Assembly: GCF_041146795.1 (NCBI RefSeq)
Contig: NC_135169.1
Span: forward strand, 13,161,585-13,225,584
Reading direction: 5' to 3'
Length of the DNA stretch: 64,000 nt
Source of the DNA: Maylandia zebra
Taxonomy: Eukaryota; Chordata; Actinopteri; Cichliformes; Cichlidae
Positions 23,823 to 35,717 of the stretch are shown piece by piece. Position 1 is the stretch's first letter; each line of letters starts with the position of its first letter. Under the pieces are notes generated by a model. The model was given only the letters and a program-made list of their open reading frames with translations. It did no database searches and was not told the origin of the DNA. The position numbers and the translations under genes were made by a program.

Positions 23823-24060
23823 AGGCTACGTCCACTCTAATCCGATTTTGTTTGAAAATGCATCCTTTTCTCTCCATTTTGGCCTTCGTCCGTCCACACT
23901 GAGACGACGTTTTTGGTCAAGGAAATGTGAGCTTTTTGAAAACGCAGATAAATTCGAAAACAGCGTTTTCACGTCGCAGTGCGGACTGGAAAAACCGAGG
24001 CTTTCGAAAATGATGACACATCTTAGTCATATGATGCAGTCATGTGACCAATTCAACTAA
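23823..24060. repeat. Dispersed non-autonomous repeat, family A
   Basis: It starts AAGGCTACGTCCACTCTAAT and contains AAAACAGCGTTTTCACGTCG. A related copy lies at 47022-47200. The pattern resembles short DNA transposon derivatives of fish, but ends were not defined. Confidence 0.5.
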
Positions 24061-24080
24061 GATGGCAGATGGCATTGTAC

Positions 24081-24350
24081 AGCAATAGGCTGTATCCCAA
24101 TTCAGGGTCTGCAGCCTTAAAGGCCGCATTTTAAGCCCGATTATGTCACAGCGACGCGACGAAGGCTGTCCCAATTCGAAGGCTGCTCGAAATGCGGCCC
24201 TCAAATGCGTCCTTCATTTCCCTGAATTTTAAGGATGTGGCGGTGTAGACTTCATTGCCCAACATATCCCAGAATGCATAGCGCGGCGGTGGGTGTGGAT
24301 AATTTTGCCGGAAAAAAAATGGCGGATGAGGGGCGCCCGAAGAGTACACT
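24081..24350. repeat. Dispersed non-autonomous repeat, family B, copy 1
   Basis: It contains TGTCCCAATTCGAAGGCTGC and TATCCCAGAATGCATAGCGC. Related copies are at 48097-48436 and, inverted, at 55916-56345. Confidence 0.5.
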
Positions 24351-24685
24351 TTTAAAAGTAAGTACTGAATATTATGTCACTTATTTGCGTGCAAATGTTT
24401 AATAACGAAGAACATTAAAACATTACTGTTGGCCACATATCGGCAAAGTTATGTGACATTAGTGACGTTTGTACTTATTTGGTTTTAAAGCCTTTACTTT
24501 AAAATATACGCCGTTCAATAGCTGAGCTTAATCCTACAGAGAATGATCAAAGCTCATGTAGAAACAAACAAACAAATGAACAAAAGATTCTCTCCTTCTT
24601 GTCTGTCAAACAAAGCTGTATGAAACGTTTCCAGCTGTTAGTATTATGGTTGTTAGGCAACCTGGGCAGCCCAGCGGAGACTAGA

Positions 24686-24729
24686 CATAAAATCAGCCCT
24701 GGCTAAAATAAGCCAGGGCTGATTTTATG
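24686..24729. repeat. Perfect 19-bp hairpin
   Basis: CATAAAATCAGCCCTGGCT (24686-24704), loop AAAATA, then its exact complement (24711-24729). Confidence 0.9.
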
Positions 24730-24739
24730 CCCCAGTCAT

Positions 24740-25605
24740 GTCTGTAGTTTGATTTCACTGATGTTTGTCTGTAACATGAATCTTCTTCATATCTTTGAAT
24801 TCAACAATGTCCCTACTTCCTGCTCTGGCTTTGCTTCATTATTTTCTTACAATCAGCTCACGGAGATGTTCCTGGCTCTGCTCTCTGACCACTTCATTAA
24901 ACACCACAAACTCTAAACTAATCTGACACTCATTTCTCTTTAGTTCTGATCTCACTGCTGAGCTGCAACACAAACCAAAGTCAGTAACGTCATCATGTGA
25001 CAGTCTGAAGTCATTACTACTGCAGACAATGAGGAAGCAGGACCAGAATGTGTTCAAATTTATCGCTCAGATACTTCATGCATCTCTAATCTGACAGTTA
25101 TGAAATATCAGTATGATAAGGATCATCTTCTTTCAGTTAATTCTGCACATATTTGTTTGTTTGTACAGCTTTAAAAGACCAACCAAAGCTTGACAGATCA
25201 CTAACTTTATGATGAACCTTCAGCAAAGACAGTATGAGTAGCAGTGTTAGTATAAAGGATTACTTTACTTATTTACTGTAGAACTAATTACACACAGAGA
25301 TGTGTTGTGTTGTAACTGTCATCAAATAACACACTGAAAAATCCTTCATATGAACACAAACTGGAATCATAATCCTGATGCTCTGGTCTGTGATTTTGGG
25401 TTTCCTTCTAGATGAGCTGAGATCACGTGAGCGCTGCAGCAAAGCACATTTAATGTTGTCTGACCTTTGTGCTGATAACTGAAAAACTATATTGTATCCC
25501 ACGTAACATAAATGTTTTGATGATTAAATATAGAGTGATGACTGAATGTAGGAATAATAATGTATTAACTTAACTGACAGATAGATTCTGAGGAGAAACA
25601 CAAGA
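24740..25605 (+). pseudogene. Relic receptor gene: leader exon 2 and a scrap of D1
   Basis: This is paralogous to gene 3 (13970-14720). Leader exon 2 is at 24944-24979 with the last base changed from G to A before GT, which weakens the donor. Exon 1 is missing: the left end stops near the 24.7 kb hairpin. At 25584-25604 the words GATTCTGAGGAGAAACACAAG match the D1 exon (TLRRNT), after which the D1 sequence is cut off. Confidence 0.65.
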
Positions 25606-25689
25606 TTTGTGATCTGTGTTGTCACTGCAGGTACATGAACAAAGATCACTGTATGCAGCACACGTCTCCTTCAGACCTTCACAAACATT

Positions 25690-25890
25690 AACCAGGGCGT
25701 GACGTGTAGTCTGATGTTGTGCAGCCATTCAAGTTATTTAGTCTTTCGGACCACAAGTCAGTGGTTGGAACAGAGAGAAGCACAAAAGCAACTAAAGTTT
25801 GCACAGTTAATGTGCAGTCAACTACAGGAAGTTTGTTTGGCTCAATCTGCGATATTATTAATTAAATCAATAATTACTTTAATGCAGTCA
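25690..25890 (+). promoter_or_regulatory. Conserved upstream block of gene 5
   Basis: Core at 25743-25780, CGGACCACAAGTCAGTGGTT, then GGAACAGAGAGAAGC, about 470 bp before the start codon. Confidence 0.45.
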
Positions 25891-26139
25891 ATATAATTAT
25901 TTCAAAGAGCTGAGAAAACATCCATTAAAAGAGGTCGGACAGTCAGTGAAGACATCATACAGGTACTGGTGTTGCATTCAAGGTCAACTGTCAGTCGTAG
26001 ATATTGTTGCTTTTAATTCTTATTCAATATTCAGTTGAAACGTGTAAAACTTTGGTTTCAAGGAAGCAGAGAAATAAACACACAAAGCTTTTTCACACAA
26101 GGTTTTTTCTAACCACAAGTCTAAGACCCAGAGACAGAG

Positions 26140-26149
26140 AAAGAGGAAG
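26140..26149 (+). promoter_or_regulatory. PU.1/Ets-like box, gene 5
   Basis: AAAGAGGAAG, 68 bp upstream of the start codon. The 60 bp up to the ATG are nearly identical to gene 4. Confidence 0.45.
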
Positions 26150-26216
26150 AGGAGGGTTTTACTCAGTGTAACCATGAACTGATCTCAGAGCTGGTGTGAT
26201 GTCATTGAGCAGCAGG

Positions 26217-27649
26217 ATGGAGGAAACGTCTCTGCTGTGTCTGCTCTGTAAGCTCACTCTGTGTTTTTCATGCCTCTGCTGTCTTGTTGAATGTGAAACT
26301 CTGAACTAACCTGAGTTTAATTTCTCTTTAGTTCTGATCTCACTGCTGAGCTGCACCACAAACCAAGGTCAGTAACCTTCTTCTGTCACACTGTAAACCT
26401 GACTCACTCTCTCAGGAGACTGTGGGACACATTTATTAAGAACATGTCAGAGTTACTCTTGTTCAGTCTAAATGTTGTCATGTCTTATTTAGATCAAACA
26501 CACCAAAAATTGCTTGTTGGCAATTAGTCTAATGCAAGAAACAACTGATTTATTGACCATACAATGACATCTGGTATGAGGACTTAAGTGGTTGTATAAG
26601 ACTGCACTGACACTGTAGTTCTATATGTTTTCAGCTGGTCTGACTGTGAGTCCCAGCAGCTCTCAGTTCTTTAAAGGAGCCTTTGTGTCTCTGAGCTGTG
26701 AGGAGGACGACAGCTCTGCTGGATGGACTCTGAGGAGAAACACAAGCAAACAACACAGGACTCAGTGTGGAGATGGGTGGGGAGAAGGTGCTGGTTCTTC
26801 TTGTAACAACAATGTTTTCCTGTCAGACAGTGGAGTTTACTGGTGTGAGTCCAGAGAGGGTCCCATCAGTAACATGGTTAACCTGACAGTCACTGGTAAG
26901 CTGAGTGTGTGGAGTTAGTGTTGATGAAGCTGTGTGTAAATGGATGAAATGCTGTAGTTTGTCTCTGTGTTGAGGTGGATCAGTGATCCTGCAGAGTCCT
27001 GTCCTCTCTGTGATGGAGGGAGATGACGTCACTCTGCTCTGTAAAACAAAGACCACTCCCTCCAACCTCCCAGCTGCTTTCTATAAAGATGGCTCCCTCA
27101 TCAGGAAGCAGCCTACAGGTCACATGACCATCCAGCATGTTTCCAGGTCTGATGAAGGCCTCTACAAGTGTGACATCAGCGGTCATGGAGAGTCTCCATC
27201 CAGCTGGATCACTGTCACAGGTGAGGAGCTTCACTCTGATTTCACCTCTTATTCCATCCACATATTCACCTGAACAGGTGGGATTCTGTCTGCAGATAAA
27301 CCTACTACCACACCACCACCCACCTCTACACCACCTCCCACTCCATCAACTCTGCATCCTGACTTATTTTCACCTGAGCTTGTAGTTTTCCACCTGGTGG
27401 TGTTCTGTCCATACTTTATCTCCACTCTCCTTGTCGTGTCTTTATGTCGACAGAGAACTAAAGGTAACACTTTGAATCGTTCTCTGATTAATCAATATGC
27501 AGAATTCTCTATAAATTAACAGCTGAAACATTTCTTACATTTTTGCAGGAAATAACATTCGTGTCTCAATCCTGCCAGCTCACCCTGATCAGGGACTGGA
27601 TGATCATCATGATGTCATCACCGATGTCACTACAGAGTATCACTTCTGA
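26217..27649 (+). CDS. Fc-receptor-like two-Ig-domain membrane receptor, gene 5
   Basis: Exons 26217-26247, 26332-26367, 26635-26895, 26975-27220, 27296-27463, 27549-27649 (280 aa), phase 1. D1 begins [17 protein letters not shown] and has [13 protein letters not shown] and SDSGVYWC. The CNIS sequon is lost. D2 has VLSVMEG where the others have VLPVMEG. The stalk is a Pro/Thr run ([17 protein letters not shown]). The helix start is [14 protein letters not shown]: the Arg found in the other four genes is missing, so adaptor pairing may be lost. The tail is one codon shorter and ends [26 protein letters not shown] at 27718 is the poly(A) signal. Confidence 0.85.
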
Positions 27650-28746
27650 ATCAGAGCTCTGTTGTGTCTCTGTGAGTCTCACTAACTTTGTCCTCTCCAT
27701 CTCTGATGTGGAGATTATTTGAATAAATGGACTCTGATGTTCATCTCTCAAATTTTTTTCTGTAGATAACCAGTAAATATTCCTGCTCAGAGGAAAAGAT
27801 CCATCATGTACTGTGTGCACCACTGCAGCTCTGTCACTAATTATTGTACAAACCATTACATTTATTTCTGTTTCCGACCTGTCTTCCCAATGTGATGTTT
27901 GTGCAATATATGTATGGTCGGTCAAATTTTCAACGCAGGTATGTGTAACATTGCATGTGACAAATAAAGGCCTGTCTGATTGATTCACTAATTGATATAA
28001 TGTCCCATAATGGAGATTTCTTTTCACTGTTGTCGTGTCCACTGTGGGGACGTTTTATGAAATAACATTTTACAGAAACATTACTTCAAACTTCCTTCTT
28101 TGAGAGCATCACTAGAACTTGTTGTGGAAATGTTCCCTGGAAGCAGGATTGTTGGATGATCAGTGTGGATCATGGATTCTGTCAGGTACTCCGACAGCCC
28201 AGACACATGCATGTCAGGTTATTCTGCTCATTCTCAAACCACCTTAAACCACACTATGGAAACCTGAAACCTGAAAAAGATTTCACGGAAATCTTTCCAG
28301 AGCTCATCCTGTTTTTCTGGGAATAACATAAAAACCTTCTAATAAAGTTGTAGAGAAAACATTTTCTAGCAGACTCAGATAATTATCTTTATTCAAAGTT
28401 GACCCACCATTGCATCTCCTGATTATTTACTATCCGGCCTTTCTCAGCAAACAGTGAGCCAGGTGTTAATCCAGTGGGACAGAAAGTATGTAAAGCATAA
28501 AGACCACCGGCAGGCAGAAATATACTGCTGCCTCCATGCACAGGCCTGAGCTGAATTCTCCTGTGATGACATCCAAGGAAGATGCATAAAAAATGTTCTG
28601 CACACCTATACTCCAGAGAATTAAATAAATAGGGAACTATGTCAATAATCAGTTTTGCTGGTTTCCATATTTATTTATATGAATAATTAAATGATAAATG
28701 TAAAATAAATAACTTGATGCATGCTCAATCATTCAGGTAAGTAAAT
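27650..28746. other. 3' flank of gene 5
   Basis: 3' untranslated region, then unassigned sequence. GTATGTGTAACATTGCATGTG followed by ACAAATAAAGGCC near 27940-27970 looks like a short LINE tail. Confidence 0.35.
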
Positions 28747-29998
28747 CTCCAAAAGTTGATTCTGTTCATCTGGACGTAGCGTTTTGTGGGAGAAACGTTT
28801 CGTCACTCATCCAAGTGGCTTCTTCAGTCTCAGCTGAAGGTTTCCCCGATCATATAAACAGCACATTTGCATAATGACTGAAACCAGCCCACTGAAGGAA
28901 CAATGGGCTGGGAGGTCAGTTCCTTAATCTTAATTATGCAAATTCTCATGACCATTGATCAAAACCCACTGATCAATGGCAATTCACAGAGAGTTGGGGA
29001 GAGTTCTCTGAAGCAGTTAGAACAAGACAAGGCTATTGACTGGACCTCATACCACAGGCTGTATCCAGGGGAGTCTACACGAAGTCTGTATGGTTTACCG
29101 AAAATACATAAACAGGGTGCACCTTTAAGACCGATAGTCTGCATGATCAACTCTGTCACCTATAACATCTCCAAGTTTTTGGTTTCGATCCGCAACCCGC
29201 TGGTGGGCAGCTCTGAACACAGGCAGAAGAACAGCACATCAAGAAGGCCCTGAGTAAATGTGGTTATCCCAGCTGGACTTTTGTCAAAGCTGGAAAGGCA
29301 CCTAAAGAAAGCTCCAGCTGATCCAGGAGAGAAGGACAACTGCTGCCCAAGCGAAAACCTGTAGTGATCCCGTTTCTGTCAGGAGTATCGGAGCAGTTGA
29401 GATGCATTTTTTCAAAACACCGGGTCTCTGTAGCTTTTAAACCCCAAAATACGCTTCGCCAAAAATTGGTCTACCCCAAGGATCGGGTCCCCCGACACAA
29501 ACAGAGTAACATAGTGTACGCTGTTAAGTGCCAGGAGGATTGTCAGGATTTATACATCAACCTCTGGCGAAGCGGATGGCACAACACAGAAGAGCTACCT
29601 CTACAGGCCAGGACTCTGCAGTCTGTTTACACCTACAGGCCAGTAGACACTCTTTAACACTTAAACCTCTGAATAGAGGAGGGGGCCTAAGGGTACATCT
29701 TTCTCCATCTTACAGCCATTCCCCAACTCTCTGTGAATGGTACTCATGGCCATTAATCAGTGGGTTTTGGTCAGTGGTTGTTAATCAATGGTCATGAGAA
29801 TTTGCATAATTAAGATTAAGGAACTGACCTCCCAGCCCATTGTTCCTTCAGTGGGCTGGTTTCAGTCATTATGCAAATGTACTGTTTATAAATTAGGAAA
29901 CCTGCAGCCAGCTGAGACTGAAGAAGTCACTTGGATGAGTGATGAAACGTTTCTCCCACAAAACGCTACGTCCAGATGAACAGAATCAGCTTTTGGAG
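28747..29998 (+). mobile_element. Penelope-like element, internally deleted, with inverted arms
   Basis: The ends form long inverted arms, 28747-29000 and 29719-29998, meeting at CTCCAAAAG / CTTTTGGAG. Between them the + strand encodes SLYGLPKIHKQGAPLRPIVC and NSVTYNISKFL (about 29086-29205), diagnostic for Penelope reverse transcriptase. After a deletion, LRQKLVYPKDRVPRHKQSNI and VYAVKCQEDCQDLYI follow (about 29445-29570), the region leading into the GIY-YIG endonuclease. A further frame reads HRRATSTGQDSAVCLHLQAS. The RT catalytic core is missing. At 1.25 kb it is less than half of a whole element. Inverted terminal arms are known for this group. Confidence 0.85.
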
Positions 29999-31690
29999 AG
30001 GTAAAATAAATATCTGTACATTTCCTACAGACACACCTCATTAATGCGTTTCTGCACCTAGTTTGGTCCCTGCTGTATGAACAAAGACTGATGGCGAGCT
30101 GAGTAAATGTTCTAATGTGTCATTCTTCTGGTTCAAAGGTCAGTCTGAGCTACAGACACAGATAAAGCATGTTTAAAAAACTGTGAGTCTAATTTAAGCT
30201 CCGACTTTTTGTTCCTTGATCATGCTGTTAATCATTTCTGGGTGTGTTCACACTGAGTTAAGCCTTTGTCACTGTGTGTTTTCCGTGTTTCTGAGAGCAG
30301 CTTTAGGCTAGCTCTGAAAACCAGAGTTATGGACAGATGACACACACTCCCGACTTCTCAGAATGGGCTCACTGAGTGCAGCATGGTTATGAGCTTGGAG
30401 ATATCTGTTTGTATCTTTCTTGTGTGAAACTTGTATGAAAAGCATACAAGAGTGAAAACAGATATAAGATCCCTTGAAAAATTATATAAATGAAACTTGT
30501 ATACTTGGATACTTATTAAAACAATATATGAAAGTAATGAGAAAGTGGCCACTTTCATGAGTAAATCATATAAGCCTTATATGATTCACTGTATGAAGTA
30601 GGCCACATCTTATGCAAGTCTTTTATAATTTTTTTTTATCTATTTCTTTTCCATATGGGCATCACATCTGTTTCTGTCTTAGTCGCCTGTCTGTGTTAAA
30701 CAATCTTCTATTTTCTTTGTTTCTGCACTCACTTCTCTGCTCTGTGTTGTAGTTTTTAACCATCTTTGTCTCTATTTCACTGACTCATGGAGAAATGCTG
30801 GATTCTGAATCCAATTTTACATCCTAAATTGCTCTCTAAGGATACTGAAGAGGTGATCTGCTGCCACCTGCTGGCTGCTTCAAGAAGCTACTCCTTTACA
30901 CCCATCAGGAATTCTGATTAGACTTTGAATCTGTTTAATATTCTATGATCTAGGATAGCCTCTTTCCCTGATGTGACCTGAAAGACTTTTCCCCTTTAGA
31001 CTACATCTGTGTCCACCTGTAGTCTAGTATAGAGGACACACCAAGAGTTTACTGCCTTTTGTTTCAAGAGTCAATGAGAAGCTTGGGATGGACTACATGA
31101 TACTAATAACAAATACTTTCTACAAAAAGACCAATGTGTGGTCAGTGTGTGAGGCAACATGTCTCTAATCTTAATGTCTTCTTTAAATGCCTGAGCTCAG
31201 CGTTTTTCTGTCATAAGAGACCAAATAAGATGTTTGATTATTGTTTGATTTTTTTTATAATCCAGCCTGTAAATGTTTCCCTCAATTCTCTTTGGTCTGT
31301 ATTGTCTGGTTATTAATTAGCAGTTTTTTAAAACCCTTTCACAGTAAAAGTCCCAGATTCAGACGTCTGATCACTAATCACCATTTCTATGTCCGAGTAA
31401 TTCTTTGCTTTGGATTTTATGTTGCATTTACTGACCTTTGACCTTTTGTTGGAAGAGCGCTCTATACTCTCTCCGTTTTTCATGTCTGTGCGTTAGTAAA
31501 ACTGCATGTCTGAGGACAGCACCCTGCACTCCTGGGCATTAGCCGTCTTTACTTAACTGATCACACCCTGATCTGCGTCTGCCTGGAAGGAACAGAAAGC
31601 TCAGCACAGCTTCTCTGAGTTTTAAAACCTTTTCCTCCTGAAACTTCCTTCTACCAGAAAACAACACAGTCAGCACAGAAACATTGATTT
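29999..31690. other. Spacer between receptor cluster and V-set gene
   Basis: AT-rich, with no exon, promoter box or named repeat seen. Confidence 0.4.
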
Positions 31691-33624
31691 AACACAGTTT
31701 TTATTCATGTCTTTAAACACAGTGAAACATTTTACCACAAAGATAAAGTGGAAGCTTCTCCCCCTCCTCAGCCTCTGATGTCACATTAAGCTAACCCTGT
31801 GCTCTCAAGATAGGAGCTCTGACTTCATGAAAATACTTTTTCAAAGTCTTAAACATCATAAAATTAAAAAGTGCATAAATTATCTGTGTTAAAATCACAA
31901 GTTTTAAACCCCATTCCAGTTTCACTACAGCAGCATACATCATATCCTGTCACCTGTCAATCTGTTAAAGTTTACATAACGACATCTTTACAGCCTGATA
32001 GAAAAACTTTGTAAGCTAAGAAGACTTTTATGTAAGTAATTAACGTAAATGTGTTCACTTGGACGTATCCCATGTGTTACACTAAATCCCTGCATTGTAT
32101 TTAAAGTGGACATGAAACATTACATGTGTAAAGGTTAATTTACACCTCTGTCTCTTTAGCAGCAAGTGATTCTTCAACATCGGCTAGCTGAACTGAAGCA
32201 TGAAAATCCACCTGTTTTAAGAGTGAGGAGGAGAGCCAGTTTGAGTCAGGTACACTGGTGGTTCACAAAAGTGACACCCTTTTACTGCTTCTCACTTTAC
32301 ACCAAGTAATCTGATCTGTCACTAGTTAGCTAACATAAATGAATAGAAGTCTATTAGCCAACCAACCCAGTAACATCACATGCGGTACTTGCACAACATG
32401 GTGCCAAACATACTCTGAAAATAGAAACTTTATTCCCAGCTTCACAGACAGTGTTAAATCTGTGAAAGCTTTTTAGAGCGAGGCTTTGTGGTGTAAGGTA
32501 GCCTTTATACATGTAGCGTTTCACTTGATGTTATTCTATTTAATGAATCCTTCCAGTAGCATGAATGTACAGTGATATAGTTTAATCCTTAATTATAATC
32601 ATTTTTTCTTATTTGGATGTATAAAAAATATCCATCAATCCATCCACCCACCCTCCATCCTCTGTCTACCAAATCATCTTTACCGTTTAGACCCTGTTTT
32701 TAAATGTGAACTTCACACGAGACGTTCTTGTGACTTTCAGTGAATACAAATATGTCTATACAGCATCTGCTTCGATCACTCACACATGGAGGTAAAGCTT
32801 TATCTGTGCAAAGAGTCATTTTACTGTAATAGCTACATTAATCTGACAACTTACAGGATATCTTCACATTCACAAATGAAACAGTTTTTGTTAGCATTAG
32901 CGCATAAAATATAAAGCTTTGTTTACAAAACTGTAAAAACAGGACATTTTACATTATAATTCATAGAGAGGAAAACTAGCTTCACCTTTAAGAGAAAACA
33001 CTTAATGGAGAGAAGAAAAAATAGTTCCATGTCTATTAATTACTTGATATAATCTGTGAACCTAAAACACTTCATGTGATGACAAATTACTCAGTTTCTG
33101 TCATGAACTCTAACAGCTCAGTTTGATTCTTGTGTTTGTGTCTTATAACCAGCTTTGGTGTCATTACACCGAGTCCCACACATCAACAAAAATCCCTGTC
33201 CTAATGAGGACACACATATATGATCTTTCTTTTATTATTCAGGTTTCAACACAAAGCAAAGATGACTTCAAAGTGATCACCACAGCTGCTCTACTATAGA
33301 AACACGGACAGGTAGAAACACCAATTTCAAGTCTGACTGATCATCTCTGCCTTTGTTACCTGTTCAAGTTCAGACTCTGGCTGCTGGGCTGGGGTCAGCA
33401 TACACCCACTTTCAGCAACACTCTGTGTTATTGGCTAACTTAGTGTTAGCATGCTGTCTGTGCAAATGGTTGCAAAGAGCCAAGGTTCTGTTAGCAGGAT
33501 ACTGCAGTTTAGCATTGTTCTGTTGTCCTTCTGTGCAAAAAATAAATAAAAGTAATGGCCACATCTCCACTGTAAACCGCTCCACCGTTTTCCTACTTCA
33601 TGTAGTGCAACAAAGAGTTTCAGT
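31691..33624 (-). other. Candidate 3' untranslated region of V-set gene 1
   Basis: On the - strand an AATAAA signal lies at 31699-31704, about 1.9 kb past the stop codon. No other coding segment is visible in between. The true 3' end could be nearer the stop. Confidence 0.4.
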
Positions 33625-35717
33625 TCACACATGATAGTACAAACCGTGACGCCTGCGTTTTTTATGTTTTCGGTAAATTAAAAATACGCCAGCAATGATG
33701 AACATCACAGGAAGAGGCAGACCAGCTCTCAGTCCAACAAATCCATCCTCCTTCCCTCCATCCTCTGTGTGTCCTCCTGTCTGACCTGCAGGTGAGAAAC
33801 AGGTGTGAGGTGTCAGCTGTCAGGTAGGTGATGAGTGAAGAACAGAACAGAATCCATTTCCTCTTCAAACTGCTGTCAGACATTATCTACTGCACTCTGA
33901 TCACATCACTCAGACCAGCTGCTTTCTACAAAGTCTCATCAACAACATCTTTAGAAACAAACATCAACAAGCAGGAAGCAGCTTCACCTCTGATCACACA
34001 CACACTCAACTCTACTCACTCACCTGGAGGATCAACAACTCTCAGGTAGATGCTGCTGATGGACTTCCCATCTAACAAACGACACTCATATGTTCCTGTG
34101 TCCTCAGTCTTCACATCCTTCAGAATCAGAGACACGTCTCCATCCGTCATCTGTCTGTCCTGCAGATCCACCCGGTCCTTAAAATTCGGATGCTGGTTTG
34201 TTGGATCGAGCTGCTCGTCCCGGTACAAAAGGACATATTGTGTCTTCAGGTCAGCTCTGCTCCACTCCACACCTATGATGTCGCTGTTCGGACCTCGACA
34301 CGGCAGAGTGGCAGTCTGTCCACTATCCGCTGTGATGATTTTGCGGTCTGAAAGAAGAAACAATTCAGAGCAGAGAGTTTAATGGGATCAAAGTATAGTA
34401 GCCAATCAGAGTAAGGAGCTAAGAGACCACTCAGTGTGGGATTTTCATGCGTTTCACACGGCAGCTCAGGTAACTTTATAATCTTATGAGCCCCTTAAGT
34501 CCTTTTATGATCTATCTTTTAATCTAAATTGTTTATTTTCTTGTTTTCGGTGCCGTTTTACTATTAAACTGTTTGGAGATTCTTCATAATCCTTCAAAGA
34601 TCAGCAGGTCTCCGTCTCTGCGGGAACACTGTGGATAAATGGAACAGAGGGAGTTCTCATGACAGTGTTACAGTCCCCTACAACTACAAATGCATTGGTA
34701 ACAGCAAACAGTCTTTAAGTGAGCCTAACACAGCCACACCACATGTGTGGATTGTCAGAGCCCTGTCAATGCTTTCCTGCACAGCTGAAGTCCATGGCTG
34801 GCAAAAATGATCCCAAGGCCACCGGGAAACGTCCCTGTACCCTCCCTGATAGAACTCAGCTCACCTGCACTGAGCTATCTGGTCTTGGGACAGGTATTAG
34901 GAGCACATCGGCCTCTGAACCCTTCCTATAGAGGTGGGCAGATCCATGCAAATATCAGTACAGTGATGATATTGGTATCAGATTGAAAATGTGTTCAGAA
35001 TTTTCAATTTGAGGATGACTGAGCCCATAAATCACAACACACTGCTCACCCCAACATAATCTGCCTTTATGACTTAAAAGCTATACTGCTATTTACTTGA
35101 TATTGGATGAATACAAGAATATGTAGTATTGCACAGCATTACTCTTTGGTAAAAATCCTGTTGTAGGCTATAACATAATGTTCCAAGAAAGGGGAACAAA
35201 ATAAACTGTTGGTGGTAGTAAAAATGCATAACTTTTGCAATTAATTATCCAAAACGGGTCTAGTTTTATGCAGGTTATAGGAAATTATAGGTTATAGTAA
35301 AAGCTGTTTTTTAAAATACATGAATCACTTGGAAACATGCAGTCCATATAGTCTCCACCTCCTCCTGCACACCTTAAACTCCTCCCTCAGTGACAGCGCA
35401 GAGCAACATCATTTCTCCGGACCTTGTCGTGTTAGTGAAAAGAAATTGTTGGGAACTGAGCGCAGCACCCCGCCGTGCGTATTTCAGAATAACTGCAAAT
35501 AAATCGGGTTGCGTGCTGAGTTTCCACAGCACAGGTTAAACAGACACTAATGACACAGATATTATAGGCTCAGTATTACGGACTTTTCAGAGTAATATAA
35601 AGTGAACTCTCATACTTCATGTTGCTTTAAAACAGCTTGAGTCTCACCTGCAGAGACCAGCAGGACGCAGACAGACAGTAAACTCCAGCAGAGACACGCA
35701 GACCTGCCAGCTCTCAT
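33625..35717 (-). CDS. Single V-set Ig membrane protein, gene V1
   Basis: Three exons on the - strand: 35648-35717 (signal peptide MRAGRSACLCWSLLSVCVLL), 34024-34347 (V-set domain), 33625-33785 (stalk, membrane helix, tail), 184 aa. All junctions are phase 1 and GT-AG. The V domain has B-strand ATLPCRG, Trp in GVEWSRAD, and the F-strand motif EDTGTYEC with a normal Cys pair. DRVDLQDRQMTDGDVSLIL is typical of B7/butyrophilin/CAR-like fish V domains. The stalk has one GGKED unit. The helix is about LPLPVMFIIAGVFLIY, then a basic stop-transfer (RKHKKRRRH) and the short end GLYYHV. A ligand or adhesion role at the cell surface is likely, but the partner is unknown. Intron 2 is nearly identical to that of V2 at 55145-55382. 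Confidence 0.85.

Noticed and set aside
2928-27649. ITIM or ITAM in receptor tails
   Set aside because: No tail matches the consensus [ILVS]xYxx[ILV] or a paired YxxL. Only half-motifs are present.
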